From Acinetobacter sp. XS-4 (GTDB lineage Bacteria > Pseudomonadota > Gammaproteobacteria > Pseudomonadales > Moraxellaceae): DNA of 64,000 nt. Position 1 is the first letter of the stretch; every line of letters begins with the position of its first letter. Below the pieces are notes generated by a model. That model made no database searches. It was not told where the DNA came from and was given only the letters and a program-made list of their open reading frames with translations. Location: the NCBI RefSeq assembly GCF_023920705.1, contig NZ_CP094657.1, positions 3,038,001 through 3,102,000 of the forward strand, given 5' to 3'. The translations under genes were made by a program, and so were the position numbers. Shown one piece after another: positions 1 through 10,135 of this stretch.

Positions 1-600
1 TACATTTGGAACAAACATACTGACTAAAATCATGACCATAAAAAGCATGGGTAAGCCATTCCAGACCTCAACCAAACGTTGTCCTAATAAATCTATCCAA
101 CCGCCATAATAACCTTGAATAGCGCCTACGGTAATTCCAAATAAAGCGGAACAAAAGGTTAAGGCTAAGCCGAAAAGTAACGATACTCTTAAGCCATAAA
201 GAATGCGGGCAAAGACATCCCTTCCCTGATCATCTGTTCCCAACCAATTTTGCTTAGAGGGTGGTGACGGCACAGGAACGGCCAAGTCTAAATTGGGAGT
301 TTGATATGAAAATTGAACGAGGGGCCAAACTGCCCATCCTTTATGATTAATGAGTTCTTGTACAACAGGATCTTTATAATCAGCTTCTGTTTCAAATACT
401 CCGCCAAACGCCGTTTCTGGATAAGTTTTTAACACGGGTAAATAGTAAGAATCTTCATACTTCACTAACAGCGGTTTATCGTTAGCAATCAACTCCGCCG
501 CTAAGGACAAAACCAAAATCAGACTAAATAGAATAAAGCTGGCCCACCCCAATTTATGCTGTCTGAAACGCTGTAATCGTGTGCGCACAATCAGAGACAT
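1..600 (-). CDS. yejE: Oligopeptide ABC transporter permease YejE (partial, N-terminal part)
   Basis: Inner-membrane permease of the YejABEF-type peptide importer, cut by the left edge of the window, so only about 200 N-terminal residues are present. Read on the minus strand it starts MSLIVRTRLQRFRQHKLGWA, has one N-terminal membrane helix, a periplasmic region, and then the typical LGTDDQGRDVFARILYG segment that opens the second permease block of DppC/OppC/YejE proteins. Its ATG overlaps the yejB stop codon by one base (TAATG), so the two permeases are translationally coupled. The ATPase gene yejF would be expected further left, outside the window. Confidence 0.9.
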   Translation of the reverse strand, partial: MSLIVRTRLQRFRQHKLGWASFILFSLILVLSLAAELIANDKPLLVKYEDSYYLPVLKTYPETAFGGVFETEADYKDPVVQELINHKGWAVWPLVQFSYQTPNLDLAVPVPSPPSKQNWLGTDDQGRDVFARILYGLRVSLLFGLALTFCSALFGITVGAIQGYYGGWIDLLGQRLVEVWNGLPMLFMVMILVSMFVPNV

Positions 601-1652
601 TATTTGCCTCCTTGTGCGTCAAAGTGAATTCGTGGATCAATCCATTGATACAGCACATCACATATGAGACGTAAAATTAGGCTAAATAAAGTAAAGAAAA
701 ATAAAACCCCAAAAATAACAGGATAGTCGCGCTGGACAATTGCTTCAAAGCCCAGCAAACCGACCCCATCTAAATGAAAAATAATTTCTACAAACAGGTT
801 ACCCACAAAGAAAATACCCGCTAACACTTCTGGCAAGCCTGCGAGCACGACTAAAATAGCATTACGAAAAACATGCCTATATAAGACTTCTTGACTGTTC
901 AAACCTTTTGCATAAGCAGCTAAAACATAGGGTTTATTGAGTTCTTCTAAAAATGAGTATTTAGTTAAATAGGTTAAACTGGCAAAACCGCCTAATACCA
1001 TCGTAATTAGTGGCAAAGTCATATGCCATAAATAATCGGTAACTTTGCCCCAAAGACTAAGTTGATGAAAGTTATCTGATACTAAATTTTGTAATGGAAA
1101 CCATTGAAAATAAGAGCCGCCTGCAAAAAAAACAACTAACAAAATGGCAAATACAAAACTCGGTACAGCATATCCCACCACAAGAACTAAAGAGGTGGAC
1201 CGATCAAACCATGAGCCCTGCTGTCTTGCCTTTTTAATTCCCAGCGGAATAGAAATTAAATAAATCAGAAAAGTGCTCACCAGTCCAAGCGAAATCGAAA
1301 CAGGTATTTTTTCCCACAACAATTGCACGACAGGCTTATCTTTAAAGAAACTTTGTCCAAAATCTAAAGCTAAATAACCTTTTAACATTAGAAAAAAACG
1401 TTCAGGAGCAGAACGATCAAAGCCGTACTGTGCCTTAATTTGCTCGACCATTTCAGGGCTTAAACCTTGAGCACCTTGATAATAAGTTTCTGCACTTAAT
1501 GCACGTCCAATTCCCAAATCGCTTTGTGCCTGATGCATTGCTTGCTCAACTGGCCCACCTGGTGCAATTTGCACAACCACAAAGTTAATCAATAAAATGA
1601 CAAACAATGTGGGAATCATTAAAAGAAGTCGCTTGAGAATATATGAACCCAT
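600..1652 (-). CDS. yejB: Oligopeptide ABC transporter permease YejB
   Basis: First permease subunit of the YejABEF importer (350 aa). It begins with the DppB/OppB-type segment LKRLLLMIPTLFVILLINF followed by QIAPGGPVE, has about six membrane helices, and carries the cytoplasmic EAA loop near AYAKGLNSQEVLYRHVFRNA that docks on the ATPase. The gene lies 31 bases after yejA and overlaps yejE by one base. In other bacteria the system imports peptides such as microcin C; the substrate here cannot be read from the sequence. Confidence 0.93.
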   Translation of the reverse strand: MGSYILKRLLLMIPTLFVILLINFVVVQIAPGGPVEQAMHQAQSDLGIGRALSAETYYQGAQGLSPEMVEQIKAQYGFDRSAPERFFLMLKGYLALDFGQSFFKDKPVVQLLWEKIPVSISLGLVSTFLIYLISIPLGIKKARQQGSWFDRSTSLVLVVGYAVPSFVFAILLVVFFAGGSYFQWFPLQNLVSDNFHQLSLWGKVTDYLWHMTLPLITMVLGGFASLTYLTKYSFLEELNKPYVLAAYAKGLNSQEVLYRHVFRNAILVVLAGLPEVLAGIFFVGNLFVEIIFHLDGVGLLGFEAIVQRDYPVIFGVLFFFTLFSLILRLICDVLYQWIDPRIHFDAQGGK

Positions 1653-1683
1653 ATAACAGGATTTCCTTTATGGCAGGTGCTTT

Positions 1684-3519
1684 TTATTGTTGATGTAAAT
1701 ATTTGGCAACTGTTTTGGCTTTGTTTGCATCACTCCACCAATATTCTATTCCGGAAGAGAGTGCTGGTTTAACTTTAGGTTGTTGATACATATTCCAATA
1801 AGCATACCAGTTTTCACCTTTACCATAGGTCGGAATTTGATAATAACCAGCTCTAAGCAATCGATCGAGAATGCGAGTATAAATAATCTGTTGTTCACGA
1901 CTTTTACTCGCAACAAGTTTTGAAATCACTTGATCAATTATTGGGTTGCGAATACCCGCATAATTGTAATTTCCATCCTGCGCTGCGGCGATACTTCCCC
2001 AAAATTGTGTTTGTTCATTGCCTGGGTTGAGAGATTGTGGCAGATTCATTGTGGTCATATCAAAATCGTAACGACGAGTCCGTTCTAAATATTGCGGAGC
2101 ATCGACCTGACGCAAATTAACTACAATGCCTAACTTTTTTAAGTTACGAATAAAAGGTAGAAGTGTTCGTTGTTTACCATCTTGCTGAATTAAGAACTCA
2201 AGCTGAACTTTTCTCCCTTCTGGCGTAAATAATTGCCCTTCTTTAACTTTATAGCCAGCCTGTATAAGTAATTGCCGTGCAGTTAACAAATTCTGACGGT
2301 TGAACCCACTGGCATCCGACACTGGGTATTTCCAGTCTGCTAAAATACCTTGCTGCATGAGTAGAGATAACTTAGGCAATAACGGTTTTAACAACTCTAA
2401 TTCAGTTTTTGAAGGTCGCCCCGTTGCTGCCAATTCACTATTTTCAAAATAACTTTGAAGACGTTGATACTGTCCATAAAACAAAGCTTTATTTTGCCAT
2501 TCAAAGTCATAGGCGTAAGTTAAGGCTTGTCTAAAACGAATATCATTTAAAGGTTTTCGTCGTGTGTTAAAAACATAACTTTCAGTGGCAATTGGGTTAT
2601 GGTGACGAAACTTATATTGAGTAACAAGTCCCGCTTTTACGGCTGGAAAACGATAATCTGTTACCCATTTTTTAGGATTAGTTTCTTCATGCAAAGTGTA
2701 TTGCCCAGATTTAAATCCTTCAAAAGCAATATCCCAATTTCGATAATAGACATATTTTAATCGGTCAAAATTATAACGCCCCTTGTTAATAGACAAATCT
2801 TTTGCCCAATAATTCGGGTTTCTTTTATAACTAATGCTTCTACCTGCATCAACTCGTTCAACTACATATGGCCCCGAACCAATAATCGGTTGTAGAGTAA
2901 TTCGGCTAAAATCTCTTTTTTGCCAATCTGCTTTTGAATAAATGGGTAAGGTTGCCAAAATGAATGGCATTTTAGGATTATGAGTAGACTTAAAACTAAA
3001 CTTTACTTGATGAGCATTGATTACTTCTGTTTTTGCCAAATCAGCAAGGTACATCTGTAAGCCTAAATTAGACTTCGTCTGATAGGCATCAAAACTAAAT
3101 TTAACATCTGCTGCAGTGACTGGCTGCCCATTACTAAAACGCGCCTTTGGGTTTAAATAGAAAGTAACAGACTGCGTTTTCTCTGGGTCATAACTCACTT
3201 TCTCGGCTAAAAGCGGATATAAAACCCCGACCTCATCTAGCGACTGCGTCATTAAAGTATCAAAAAGATAATTCACGCCCTCTGTTGCATTCCCCTTACC
3301 ATTCATACTATTGAGGTTATCAAAAGTTCCTTGAGCGGCCTGACTTAACACACCACCTTTCGGAGCACTGGGGTTTGCATATGGCATAGCCATCATTCCC
3401 AAATATTTAGGCTTGGAATGAATCGCTATATATGAGGTGGTTTGCTGTGCAGAAAAAACAGCATGAGAAACGACACTGAGCCCGACTAGCAGGCTCAGTT
3501 GAAAATATAATTTATGCAT
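1684..3519 (-). CDS. yejA: Periplasmic oligopeptide-binding protein YejA
   Basis: Extracytoplasmic solute-binding protein (SBP family 5) of 611 aa. A Sec signal peptide ends near residue 24 (SHAVFSAQQ). The mature part shows the family-5 pattern: PYANPSAPKGGVL near the N-terminus, TFYLNPKARFSNGQPVTAADVKFSF, and SYKRNPNYWAKD. It delivers peptides to YejB-YejE. The start is 15 bases after the mltD stop, so mltD-yejA-yejB-yejE can form one transcript. Length agrees with E. coli YejA (about 604 aa). Confidence 0.92.
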   Translation of the reverse strand: MHKLYFQLSLLVGLSVVSHAVFSAQQTTSYIAIHSKPKYLGMMAMPYANPSAPKGGVLSQAAQGTFDNLNSMNGKGNATEGVNYLFDTLMTQSLDEVGVLYPLLAEKVSYDPEKTQSVTFYLNPKARFSNGQPVTAADVKFSFDAYQTKSNLGLQMYLADLAKTEVINAHQVKFSFKSTHNPKMPFILATLPIYSKADWQKRDFSRITLQPIIGSGPYVVERVDAGRSISYKRNPNYWAKDLSINKGRYNFDRLKYVYYRNWDIAFEGFKSGQYTLHEETNPKKWVTDYRFPAVKAGLVTQYKFRHHNPIATESYVFNTRRKPLNDIRFRQALTYAYDFEWQNKALFYGQYQRLQSYFENSELAATGRPSKTELELLKPLLPKLSLLMQQGILADWKYPVSDASGFNRQNLLTARQLLIQAGYKVKEGQLFTPEGRKVQLEFLIQQDGKQRTLLPFIRNLKKLGIVVNLRQVDAPQYLERTRRYDFDMTTMNLPQSLNPGNEQTQFWGSIAAAQDGNYNYAGIRNPIIDQVISKLVASKSREQQIIYTRILDRLLRAGYYQIPTYGKGENWYAYWNMYQQPKVKPALSSGIEYWWSDANKAKTVAKYLHQQ

Positions 3520-3534
3520 AAGTTGCTAATTATT

Positions 3535-6500
3535 TTATAAATTAGGCACTTTAATAACATCACCAATGCGAAGCTGGGTAGAAGGTGTCAAATTATTCAG
3601 CTCAGCCAAGAAATTGGTTTCTAAACCATATTTACTAGCAAGGCCAATTAATGTATCACCACGCTTCACCTTGTATTCCACAACAGTTTTTGGAATCACA
3701 ATATTCTGGCCGCGCTGTAAATTAGCACTCGCTTTTAATGCATTCATTTCAGCAAGTTCACGCACTGAAATACCTGCACGGCTCGCAATACTATTTAAAG
3801 ACTCACCAGATTTCACAGTATATCTTTCAGTATTTTTACCCGCTGCAACTGTTTTAGTTGAAGACTTGGTATCTACTTTAGCTGTTTCTACTGTAGGTAC
3901 ATCACCTGTTAGCTTTAAACGTTGCCCTACACGAACGCTACTGGTACGTGAAAGACCATTTAATGAAGCAAGGTAGTCCAGCTGTAAGTGGTAACGGTTA
4001 GCGATATTACCTAAGCTATCACCAGATTTGACTGTATAAGTTTCTGGTGTTTCTTCTTTAGTATTTTTAGAAGGCTTAGTTGGTGCTTCTTCTTCAACTG
4101 TACCTGTGAGTTTTAAACGTTGACCAGCACGCAACCCAGCAGTACGAGACAAACCATTTAAGTCAGCCAAATAACCTGTTTGCAAGTTATATTTACTCGC
4201 AATCGCATTTAAGCTATCACCTGACTTTACAACGTACTGTTCTGGAACACTCACACCAGCTGGTACTTTTATAGTTTGACCAAGCTGTACATGGCTATTT
4301 GCTTTTAAGTTATTTAACTCAGCTAACTCAGCTAAGCTAATTTTTGATTTAGTTGCAATACTCGATAAAGTATCACCACGCTGCACTTTATAGCCTTCTG
4401 TTTTATAAGAAATACTAGCAGTAGCTTTCTCAGATTTATTAGAAGTTTTAGTTTCAGCAACTTCATCTACAGAAATATCTTGTGTAGGCACATTAATTTT
4501 TTGGCCAGCCATCAAGTTACTACCCGCAGATAAACCTGGCGTTAATTCAGCAAGTTCCTGATTAGAGAGCGCATAACGATCTGCAATCAATTTAAGGTAT
4601 TCACCGCGCTTCACAGTATAACTTTTAGTTGCTATACGCTTTGCATTTGCTTGAACTGCTTTCGGCTCAACTTTCGTACTTGAGCGACTATTCTTCGGCT
4701 CTTTTAACAGTAATTTTTGCCCAACAAATAGACCATCTGTTACTGATAAATCGTTATATTCAGCTAACTGTCTTACTGACAAATTAAACTGATTAGCAAC
4801 ACCGCTTAAACTGTCGTTAGCTTCAACTACATATACATCTGGTTTAGCTGTACTTTTAGAAGTAGTTTGAGTTTCTTGTGGCTTAGCATCATAAAGGTAA
4901 AGCGTTGAACCTACATATAACGTCTTTTCAGGGTCAATTTGGTTCCACTTAGCAACATCACGCCAGTTTACGCCGTTTTTCATTGCAATAACGGCTAACG
5001 TATCACCCGGTAAAACCGTATAGGTACTACGCTTACCTTTAGGCTGTACAACCACTACATCAGTATCAGTCTTAATGTAAGGTTTGTCTTTATTACGCTG
5101 TCCGTCTTCAGAATTAGCTACGGTCACGTCTTCAGCTAAAGTTTTTGGATAAGCAAAACCTCTACTTACCTCTTTACCTTGTTGCTCTGCAACTGACTGG
5201 CTTGTCTGAATTGCAGTTAACCTAATTTTACCATCATACGGATCGACAATTTCAGTTCCTTTAGGCGCGATTGCTTTTAACTCAGCAACGACTTGATCTT
5301 TTTCAGCTTGAGTTGCTTGCGGTTGTAAAGCTTGATCTACAGTCTCTTTTTCACCTTCAGCGCGAACTGCGGCTAAAATCTTTTCACGTTCAGAAGCCGA
5401 AATTGGTGGCTCCATCTTAACAGGCTTGGTAATGTTAGCTGCATTGGTCACAGCTACAGGAATACGCGGCGCACTTGGTACATCCGCTGATGCTGCAAAG
5501 GCAGCCAACGCATCGGAACCACGTGGTGTAGATTTTGAAGTCGTTGAAGTATTCTTCACTGGCGAAGAAGGTTTAACTGGCTGAACTTGTGTTGTTGGAG
5601 TTGTTCTTGTTGTCACTGTAGTAGAAGGACGAACAGTTGTCGGTGTAGACGGTGAAGTTACATTTGCCCACCAACCTGAGCTACCACCCGATTTTGTTCC
5701 TTTTAATTTATTATCAATTGAAGGACTTAAATCTGCTGGAATCAAAATACGCATTGGACTCGCAGGGTCTACTGCTTCACCGCGATATCCTGGGTTCAAT
5801 GCATAAAGTTCTGCACGGCTTAATCCTGCTGTAGAAGCAATTTCATTTAAAGTTAAAGGCGCAGATAAAGTTATTTCACGGAAATGCGGTCTATTTGCAA
5901 TAGGCGGTAGTTCTACACCATAAGCCTTTGGATTTTTAATAATTTGAGCAACAGCTAAGAAACGTGGAACATAGTTCATTGTTTCTTGAGGTAATTTTAA
6001 TGACCAATAGTCAGTTGGTAAACCAGCAGCTTGGTTACGGTTAATCGCCTGTTGAATACGTCCCGGGCCAGCATTATAAGCCGCCAAAGCAAGTTCCCAA
6101 GAACCAAATTGGTTATAGAGACTTCCCAAAAACTCATAAGCTGCGCGAGTCGACTCAACCACATCTCGGCGCCCATCATACATACCAGTTTGCTTTAAGC
6201 CATAAATACGACCAGTACTTGGAATAAACTGCCAAAGCCCCGCTGCCGCTGCACTACTTGTTGCAGCTGGGTCATAAGAACTTTCAATTACTGGTAATAA
6301 TGCAAGTTCTGTCGGTAGGCCACGGCGTTCTGCTTCTTTCACAGTATGGTACAAATAACGACTGGCACGAGCACTCAAGCGATCAAGGTAAGGCTGACGA
6401 GAAATAAACCAGCTACGCTGAGCTTCAATACGTGAATCCCAATGATTCAAGTCCATTTTGAAACCAACTGACATACGCTTCCAGACATCACCATGCTTCA

Positions 6501-6750
6501 AAATAAGCAGACGATCACCTTCTACAGCGCGCATATCGGTTGCTGAAAGTAAGTCTTCCAAAGAGTCAAGACTACTCGCATCTAAATAACCTGCACCACT
6601 GACCTGTTTCGATTTTGAGGTTTTTGCAGATTGCGGAGTCGATGAACAGCCTGTTGTAATACCCAACGCAGCTAAAGCAGAGCTAAGTACGGTAATTTTG
6701 AACAATGATGCCGCAGATGGCTGCCACACAAATGTGGTTGGTTTATACAT
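3535..6750 (-). CDS. mltD: Membrane-bound lytic murein transglycosylase D with nine LysM modules
   Basis: Outer-membrane lipoprotein that cleaves peptidoglycan glycan strands (1071 aa). The ATG at 6750 is chosen because GGAAG lies five bases before it and the signal peptide follows at once; the frame is open 32 codons further upstream but without signal. The probable lipid-modified Cys is C35 (ITTGCSS). The SLT domain spans about 140-245, with catalytic E156 in VIESSYDP, then AAGLWQFIPSTG and ALAAYNAGPG. A degenerate LysM follows at about 285-340. After a Thr/Ser/Pro-rich linker, eight LysM modules fill about 590-1070. E. coli MltD is about 450 aa with two LysM, so this protein is unusually long. 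It probably heads the yejABE transcript. Confidence 0.93.
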   Translation of the reverse strand: MYKPTTFVWQPSAASLFKITVLSSALAALGITTGCSSTPQSAKTSKSKQVSGAGYLDASSLDSLEDLLSATDMRAVEGDRLLILKHGDVWKRMSVGFKMDLNHWDSRIEAQRSWFISRQPYLDRLSARASRYLYHTVKEAERRGLPTELALLPVIESSYDPAATSSAAAAGLWQFIPSTGRIYGLKQTGMYDGRRDVVESTRAAYEFLGSLYNQFGSWELALAAYNAGPGRIQQAINRNQAAGLPTDYWSLKLPQETMNYVPRFLAVAQIIKNPKAYGVELPPIANRPHFREITLSAPLTLNEIASTAGLSRAELYALNPGYRGEAVDPASPMRILIPADLSPSIDNKLKGTKSGGSSGWWANVTSPSTPTTVRPSTTVTTRTTPTTQVQPVKPSSPVKNTSTTSKSTPRGSDALAAFAASADVPSAPRIPVAVTNAANITKPVKMEPPISASEREKILAAVRAEGEKETVDQALQPQATQAEKDQVVAELKAIAPKGTEIVDPYDGKIRLTAIQTSQSVAEQQGKEVSRGFAYPKTLAEDVTVANSEDGQRNKDKPYIKTDTDVVVVQPKGKRSTYTVLPGDTLAVIAMKNGVNWRDVAKWNQIDPEKTLYVGSTLYLYDAKPQETQTTSKSTAKPDVYVVEANDSLSGVANQFNLSVRQLAEYNDLSVTDGLFVGQKLLLKEPKNSRSSTKVEPKAVQANAKRIATKSYTVKRGEYLKLIADRYALSNQELAELTPGLSAGSNLMAGQKINVPTQDISVDEVAETKTSNKSEKATASISYKTEGYKVQRGDTLSSIATKSKISLAELAELNNLKANSHVQLGQTIKVPAGVSVPEQYVVKSGDSLNAIASKYNLQTGYLADLNGLSRTAGLRAGQRLKLTGTVEEEAPTKPSKNTKEETPETYTVKSGDSLGNIANRYHLQLDYLASLNGLSRTSSVRVGQRLKLTGDVPTVETAKVDTKSSTKTVAAGKNTERYTVKSGESLNSIASRAGISVRELAEMNALKASANLQRGQNIVIPKTVVEYKVKRGDTLIGLASKYGLETNFLAELNNLTPSTQLRIGDVIKVPNL

Positions 6751-6983
6751 AAAAACTTCCAAACAACTCGCGTAATATTTTTTTGGGGTCTGGCCACAAA
6801 CCCTAGGTCTTCGATGCCATTGTAGTAAAGCGTGCAAGATAGACAAGGCAATAATTTGATGTCATTTGCATGGAAATGTTACAAGAAATTAAAAAAACCT
6901 TGCTTTGTAACGATGGAACCGAACTTTTTGCGTATACAATACACCATATTCAGTTCTTTTTCTTTTAGTTTAGGTTTCGATTT

Positions 6984-8360
6984 ATGTCTCAAACAATCAC
7001 ACTGTATGTTGATGGTGCATGTCGTGGCAATCCAGGTTTAGGTGGTTGGGGCGCATATGTCATTACCGAACAGGGTGAACATAAATTATTTGGCGGCGAA
7101 CCAGATACGACCAATAACCGTATGGAACTCACAGCTGCGATTGAAGGTGTTTCATTTTGCCCACCCGATGCTCACTTGATTATCTGGACAGATTCAAATT
7201 ATGTGAAGCAAGGCATTACTGAATGGATTCATGGCTGGAAAAAGAAAAACTGGAAAGATGTAAAAAACCCTGACCTTTGGCAAAAATTAGATGCTGTATG
7301 TGCTGGTAGAAATATTGAATGGCATTGGATTAAAGGCCATGCTGGACATGCAGGCAACGAAATGGCCGATGAGCTTGCAAATATCGGAGCCGATCAAACT
7401 GCACTTCAAAAAAAAACAGTTCAAGCGACTGCCCTGCAAGATATAAAAAAGCCTGAAGAGGATTGGTTGCTTGATGACCCTTTTGGGTTTGATATGGCAG
7501 AAGTAGCCGAAGAAGATAATATTGATCTTGAACAGCCCGAAGAAGTTGAGATGATTATTGTGGAAGAAGAAGTTATTGAAGTTGAAGCTACTGAGCCAGA
7601 AAGTAAGCAACCCGTTAATAATATTCATCCTCAAATTGTTGTGACTGAAGCCAAATTACAATTACAAGGGCCTCGACAACTGATTCTCGATACGGAAACC
7701 ACTGGTTTTTATTTCCAAGATGGCGACCGAATTATTGAAGTGGGCGCTATTGAAATGATTAACCGGAAACTTACCGGTAGCTCAATTCATATTTATATTA
7801 ACCCGCAAAAACCAGTGGGCGACTCAGAAAATATCCATGGTATCAGTGATAATTTCTTAAAAGATAAACCGCTCTATGCAGACATTGCTGACACGCTCTT
7901 TGACTATCTAAAAGGCGCAGAGATTATTGCCCATAACGCAACCTTCGATATGAACTTCCTTGATATGGAGTTTAGACGCGCTGGTCTTCCCGCGCTTTCG
8001 GAAGTATGTGAGGTAACAGATACGTTAGCTTTAGCAAAAAGCAAACATCCGGGACAAAAAAACTCGCTTGATGCCCTTGTAAGACGTTATGAAATTCCGG
8101 CACGTGACCGTACGTTCCACGGTGCATTACTCGATGCTGAAATTCTTTCAGACGTTTATCTAGCAATGACAGGTGGACAGGTTTCTTTTGATATAGATGC
8201 CTTATCCCAAAGTGAAAATAGCCAGAACACAACAAATAAAACTAGAGTTCAAATTGACCTACCAGTTATTCTTCCTTCTGAAGAAGAGTTAAATACACAT
8301 GAGACTTGGGTCAAAGAATTTGAGAAAAAACATGGAGAACCTTGCCTTTTTGCAAAATAA
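6984..8360 (+). CDS. rnhA-dnaQ: RNase HI fused to DNA polymerase III epsilon-type 3'-5' exonuclease
   Basis: A single 458-aa protein. Residues 1-140 are RNase HI, which removes RNA from RNA-DNA hybrids; catalytic D10, E48, D70 and D129 are present (YVDGACRGNPG, NRMELTA, IWTDSNYV, NEMADELA). Residues 140-228 are a very acidic linker. Residues 229-400 are a DEDDh exonuclease like DnaQ: ILDTETTGF (Exo I), IAHNATFDMNFLD (Exo II), HGALLDAE (Exo III), which proofreads for polymerase III. In E. coli rnhA and dnaQ are neighbouring divergent genes near mltD; here they are one frame, still next to mltD. No stop or frameshift separates the two parts. Confidence 0.93.
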   Translation: MSQTITLYVDGACRGNPGLGGWGAYVITEQGEHKLFGGEPDTTNNRMELTAAIEGVSFCPPDAHLIIWTDSNYVKQGITEWIHGWKKKNWKDVKNPDLWQKLDAVCAGRNIEWHWIKGHAGHAGNEMADELANIGADQTALQKKTVQATALQDIKKPEEDWLLDDPFGFDMAEVAEEDNIDLEQPEEVEMIIVEEEVIEVEATEPESKQPVNNIHPQIVVTEAKLQLQGPRQLILDTETTGFYFQDGDRIIEVGAIEMINRKLTGSSIHIYINPQKPVGDSENIHGISDNFLKDKPLYADIADTLFDYLKGAEIIAHNATFDMNFLDMEFRRAGLPALSEVCEVTDTLALAKSKHPGQKNSLDALVRRYEIPARDRTFHGALLDAEILSDVYLAMTGGQVSFDIDALSQSENSQNTTNKTRVQIDLPVILPSEEELNTHETWVKEFEKKHGEPCLFAK

Positions 8361-8491
8361 ATTTTTGATTCTTTAGCGTTTTTTAGCGTTTCCCCTTTGT
8401 AAGTTAAGTTATATTAGTCACATAGATTTTTAGCTCAAATTACCGAGCACTACGAATATAACAATTGATTTTTTTTCAAAGGGGAACGTTT

Positions 8492-10135
8492 ATGTCTGAG
8501 CATACTTCGATTCATTTCGATCCAACAGCTTTACTCATCATTAAACATGAAATTGATCGCTCAATAAAACTGGTTGAAGGTGCAGTAAGTACATTAATTG
8601 AAGAACAAACGCTCCCTTTTGGTATTGATGATGCATTAGAACAATTTAAGCAATGCACTCAAGTCCTACGTTTAATTGATATCCCCTATCTTGCAAAAAT
8701 CACTCAATATTCAACTGAGTTGATGCAAAAAATTATTGCGAAACCAACGCAAATTAATACTGATGATGTCGTTGCGCTGAGTGAAGGCACAACCATGGTA
8801 AAACGATATATTGAATTTATCTGCTTGCGTGAATTACAAGTACCTCAGTTTCTTCTTAATACCTTAAATAATTTAGAATTAGCTTTAAATAAACCACTGA
8901 CATCTTCTGGACAAGCGATTGCTCCTTTACTTGCAAATGCTTCGCTTGAACTTCCATTACCAAAAGTATTCATTAATGAAAAAACTCAGTTTATCCATCA
9001 ACTCTATAAACTATCTCTGCATCAATTTTTAAATAAAACAGAAGCTACTCATCATTATCAAGCGTTTAAACTGATCGGTACCTATTTGGTCAGCATGGCA
9101 AAACACCAGCCAAGCCAACAATATTGGCAACTCGTAAATTATGCTTTTGACCATATTGATAACTTGCTTTTAAATGATTCACGCCTACGTGTGCTCATTA
9201 ATATTGAAAGTTATATTGGTCAGTTCTTAGCAACACCGGAAACTTTCAAGCCTGATTTGCCTGCGCTTGCAGATATTTTAAGTATAGTTATCGCTCAAGA
9301 AGATGAAGTTGCTCAGCATATTCGCAACCAACTTCATATAGGCGATGAAACACCGACAGACACCCAACTACTGGTTTTAAGCCGCCATCTTTTTGGCCCT
9401 GATTTCGACACCATGCATGCTGTAAGCCAATTAATTTTGAGCGAAATGAACAAAGTGCGTAACGATATTGAATATAACTATCAAAATATGTCGACTGAAA
9501 AAGCCCAGCAATTACAAACGAGTCTTTTACAACTTGCATATACATTTAAGCTACTTAACCTTGATGAAGCCTCAGTTGAGCTTTCTCAACAAGCGAGTAG
9601 TTTAAGTCAGCTTAATATATTAAGTAATGAAAACTATGCACAGCAGCTTATGGACAGCATTTTGTCTGCCATGAACTCAATTGGTATTTTGGTACGCCAA
9701 TATACGTCTAGTCGCTTACAACTTAACGTGAACAATACGAATATTTCCTTAGATCGTCTTGATGAGGCACATCAAGCCTTACTCACCGAGACAAAAAATT
9801 TAATTGATTTTATTTGTCAGAGCCTTACGTTATATGCAAATGATCAGACACAAAATATTGAAGCAATTGCAGGTTCACTAAAAGAGCTAGCAGGCGCGGC
9901 CGAGTTTCTAGGAAGTAACATTCAACAAGATGCTTTACTTCAAACTGCTCAATTTGTTCAACAACAACTTGAACAAAACCAGCCTTTTAATACAGACCAA
10001 ATTCACTGTATTTTTAACGTATTAGCAGGCCTTGACATGTTGGTTGACAATTTAAAAAATAAACAACCTGTTCTACAATCCATGTTTAATGTAGCATTGT
10101 CGAGTAGTCAACAACTTCAAGAAAAGGCAGCTTAA
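8492..10135 (+). CDS. fimL: FimL-like type IV pilus regulator
   Basis: A largely helical 547-aa protein without membrane segments, resembling Pseudomonas FimL, which is related to the N-terminal part of the chemotaxis-like kinase ChpA and supports twitching motility and cAMP signalling. The start at 8492 has AGGGGAA upstream. The N-terminus (LLIIKHEIDRSIKLVEGAV) and the C-terminal helical bundle look like phosphotransfer folds lacking the phosphorylated His motif. Context supports the call: in P. aeruginosa fimL is followed by a nudC gene, as here, and the two frames overlap by one base (TAATG). The name rests on overall pattern, length and synteny, not an alignment. Confidence 0.6.
   Translation: MSEHTSIHFDPTALLIIKHEIDRSIKLVEGAVSTLIEEQTLPFGIDDALEQFKQCTQVLRLIDIPYLAKITQYSTELMQKIIAKPTQINTDDVVALSEGTTMVKRYIEFICLRELQVPQFLLNTLNNLELALNKPLTSSGQAIAPLLANASLELPLPKVFINEKTQFIHQLYKLSLHQFLNKTEATHHYQAFKLIGTYLVSMAKHQPSQQYWQLVNYAFDHIDNLLLNDSRLRVLINIESYIGQFLATPETFKPDLPALADILSIVIAQEDEVAQHIRNQLHIGDETPTDTQLLVLSRHLFGPDFDTMHAVSQLILSEMNKVRNDIEYNYQNMSTEKAQQLQTSLLQLAYTFKLLNLDEASVELSQQASSLSQLNILSNENYAQQLMDSILSAMNSIGILVRQYTSSRLQLNVNNTNISLDRLDEAHQALLTETKNLIDFICQSLTLYANDQTQNIEAIAGSLKELAGAAEFLGSNIQQDALLQTAQFVQQQLEQNQPFNTDQIHCIFNVLAGLDMLVDNLKNKQPVLQSMFNVALSSSQQLQEKAA

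Noticed and set aside
3566..3976. Open frame on the plus strand inside mltD
   Set aside because: Antisense to LysM repeats; no ribosome site; mltD is well supported.
6751..6846. N-terminal extension of MltD
   Set aside because: Would put 32 residues before the signal peptide; the ATG at 6750 has GGAAG.
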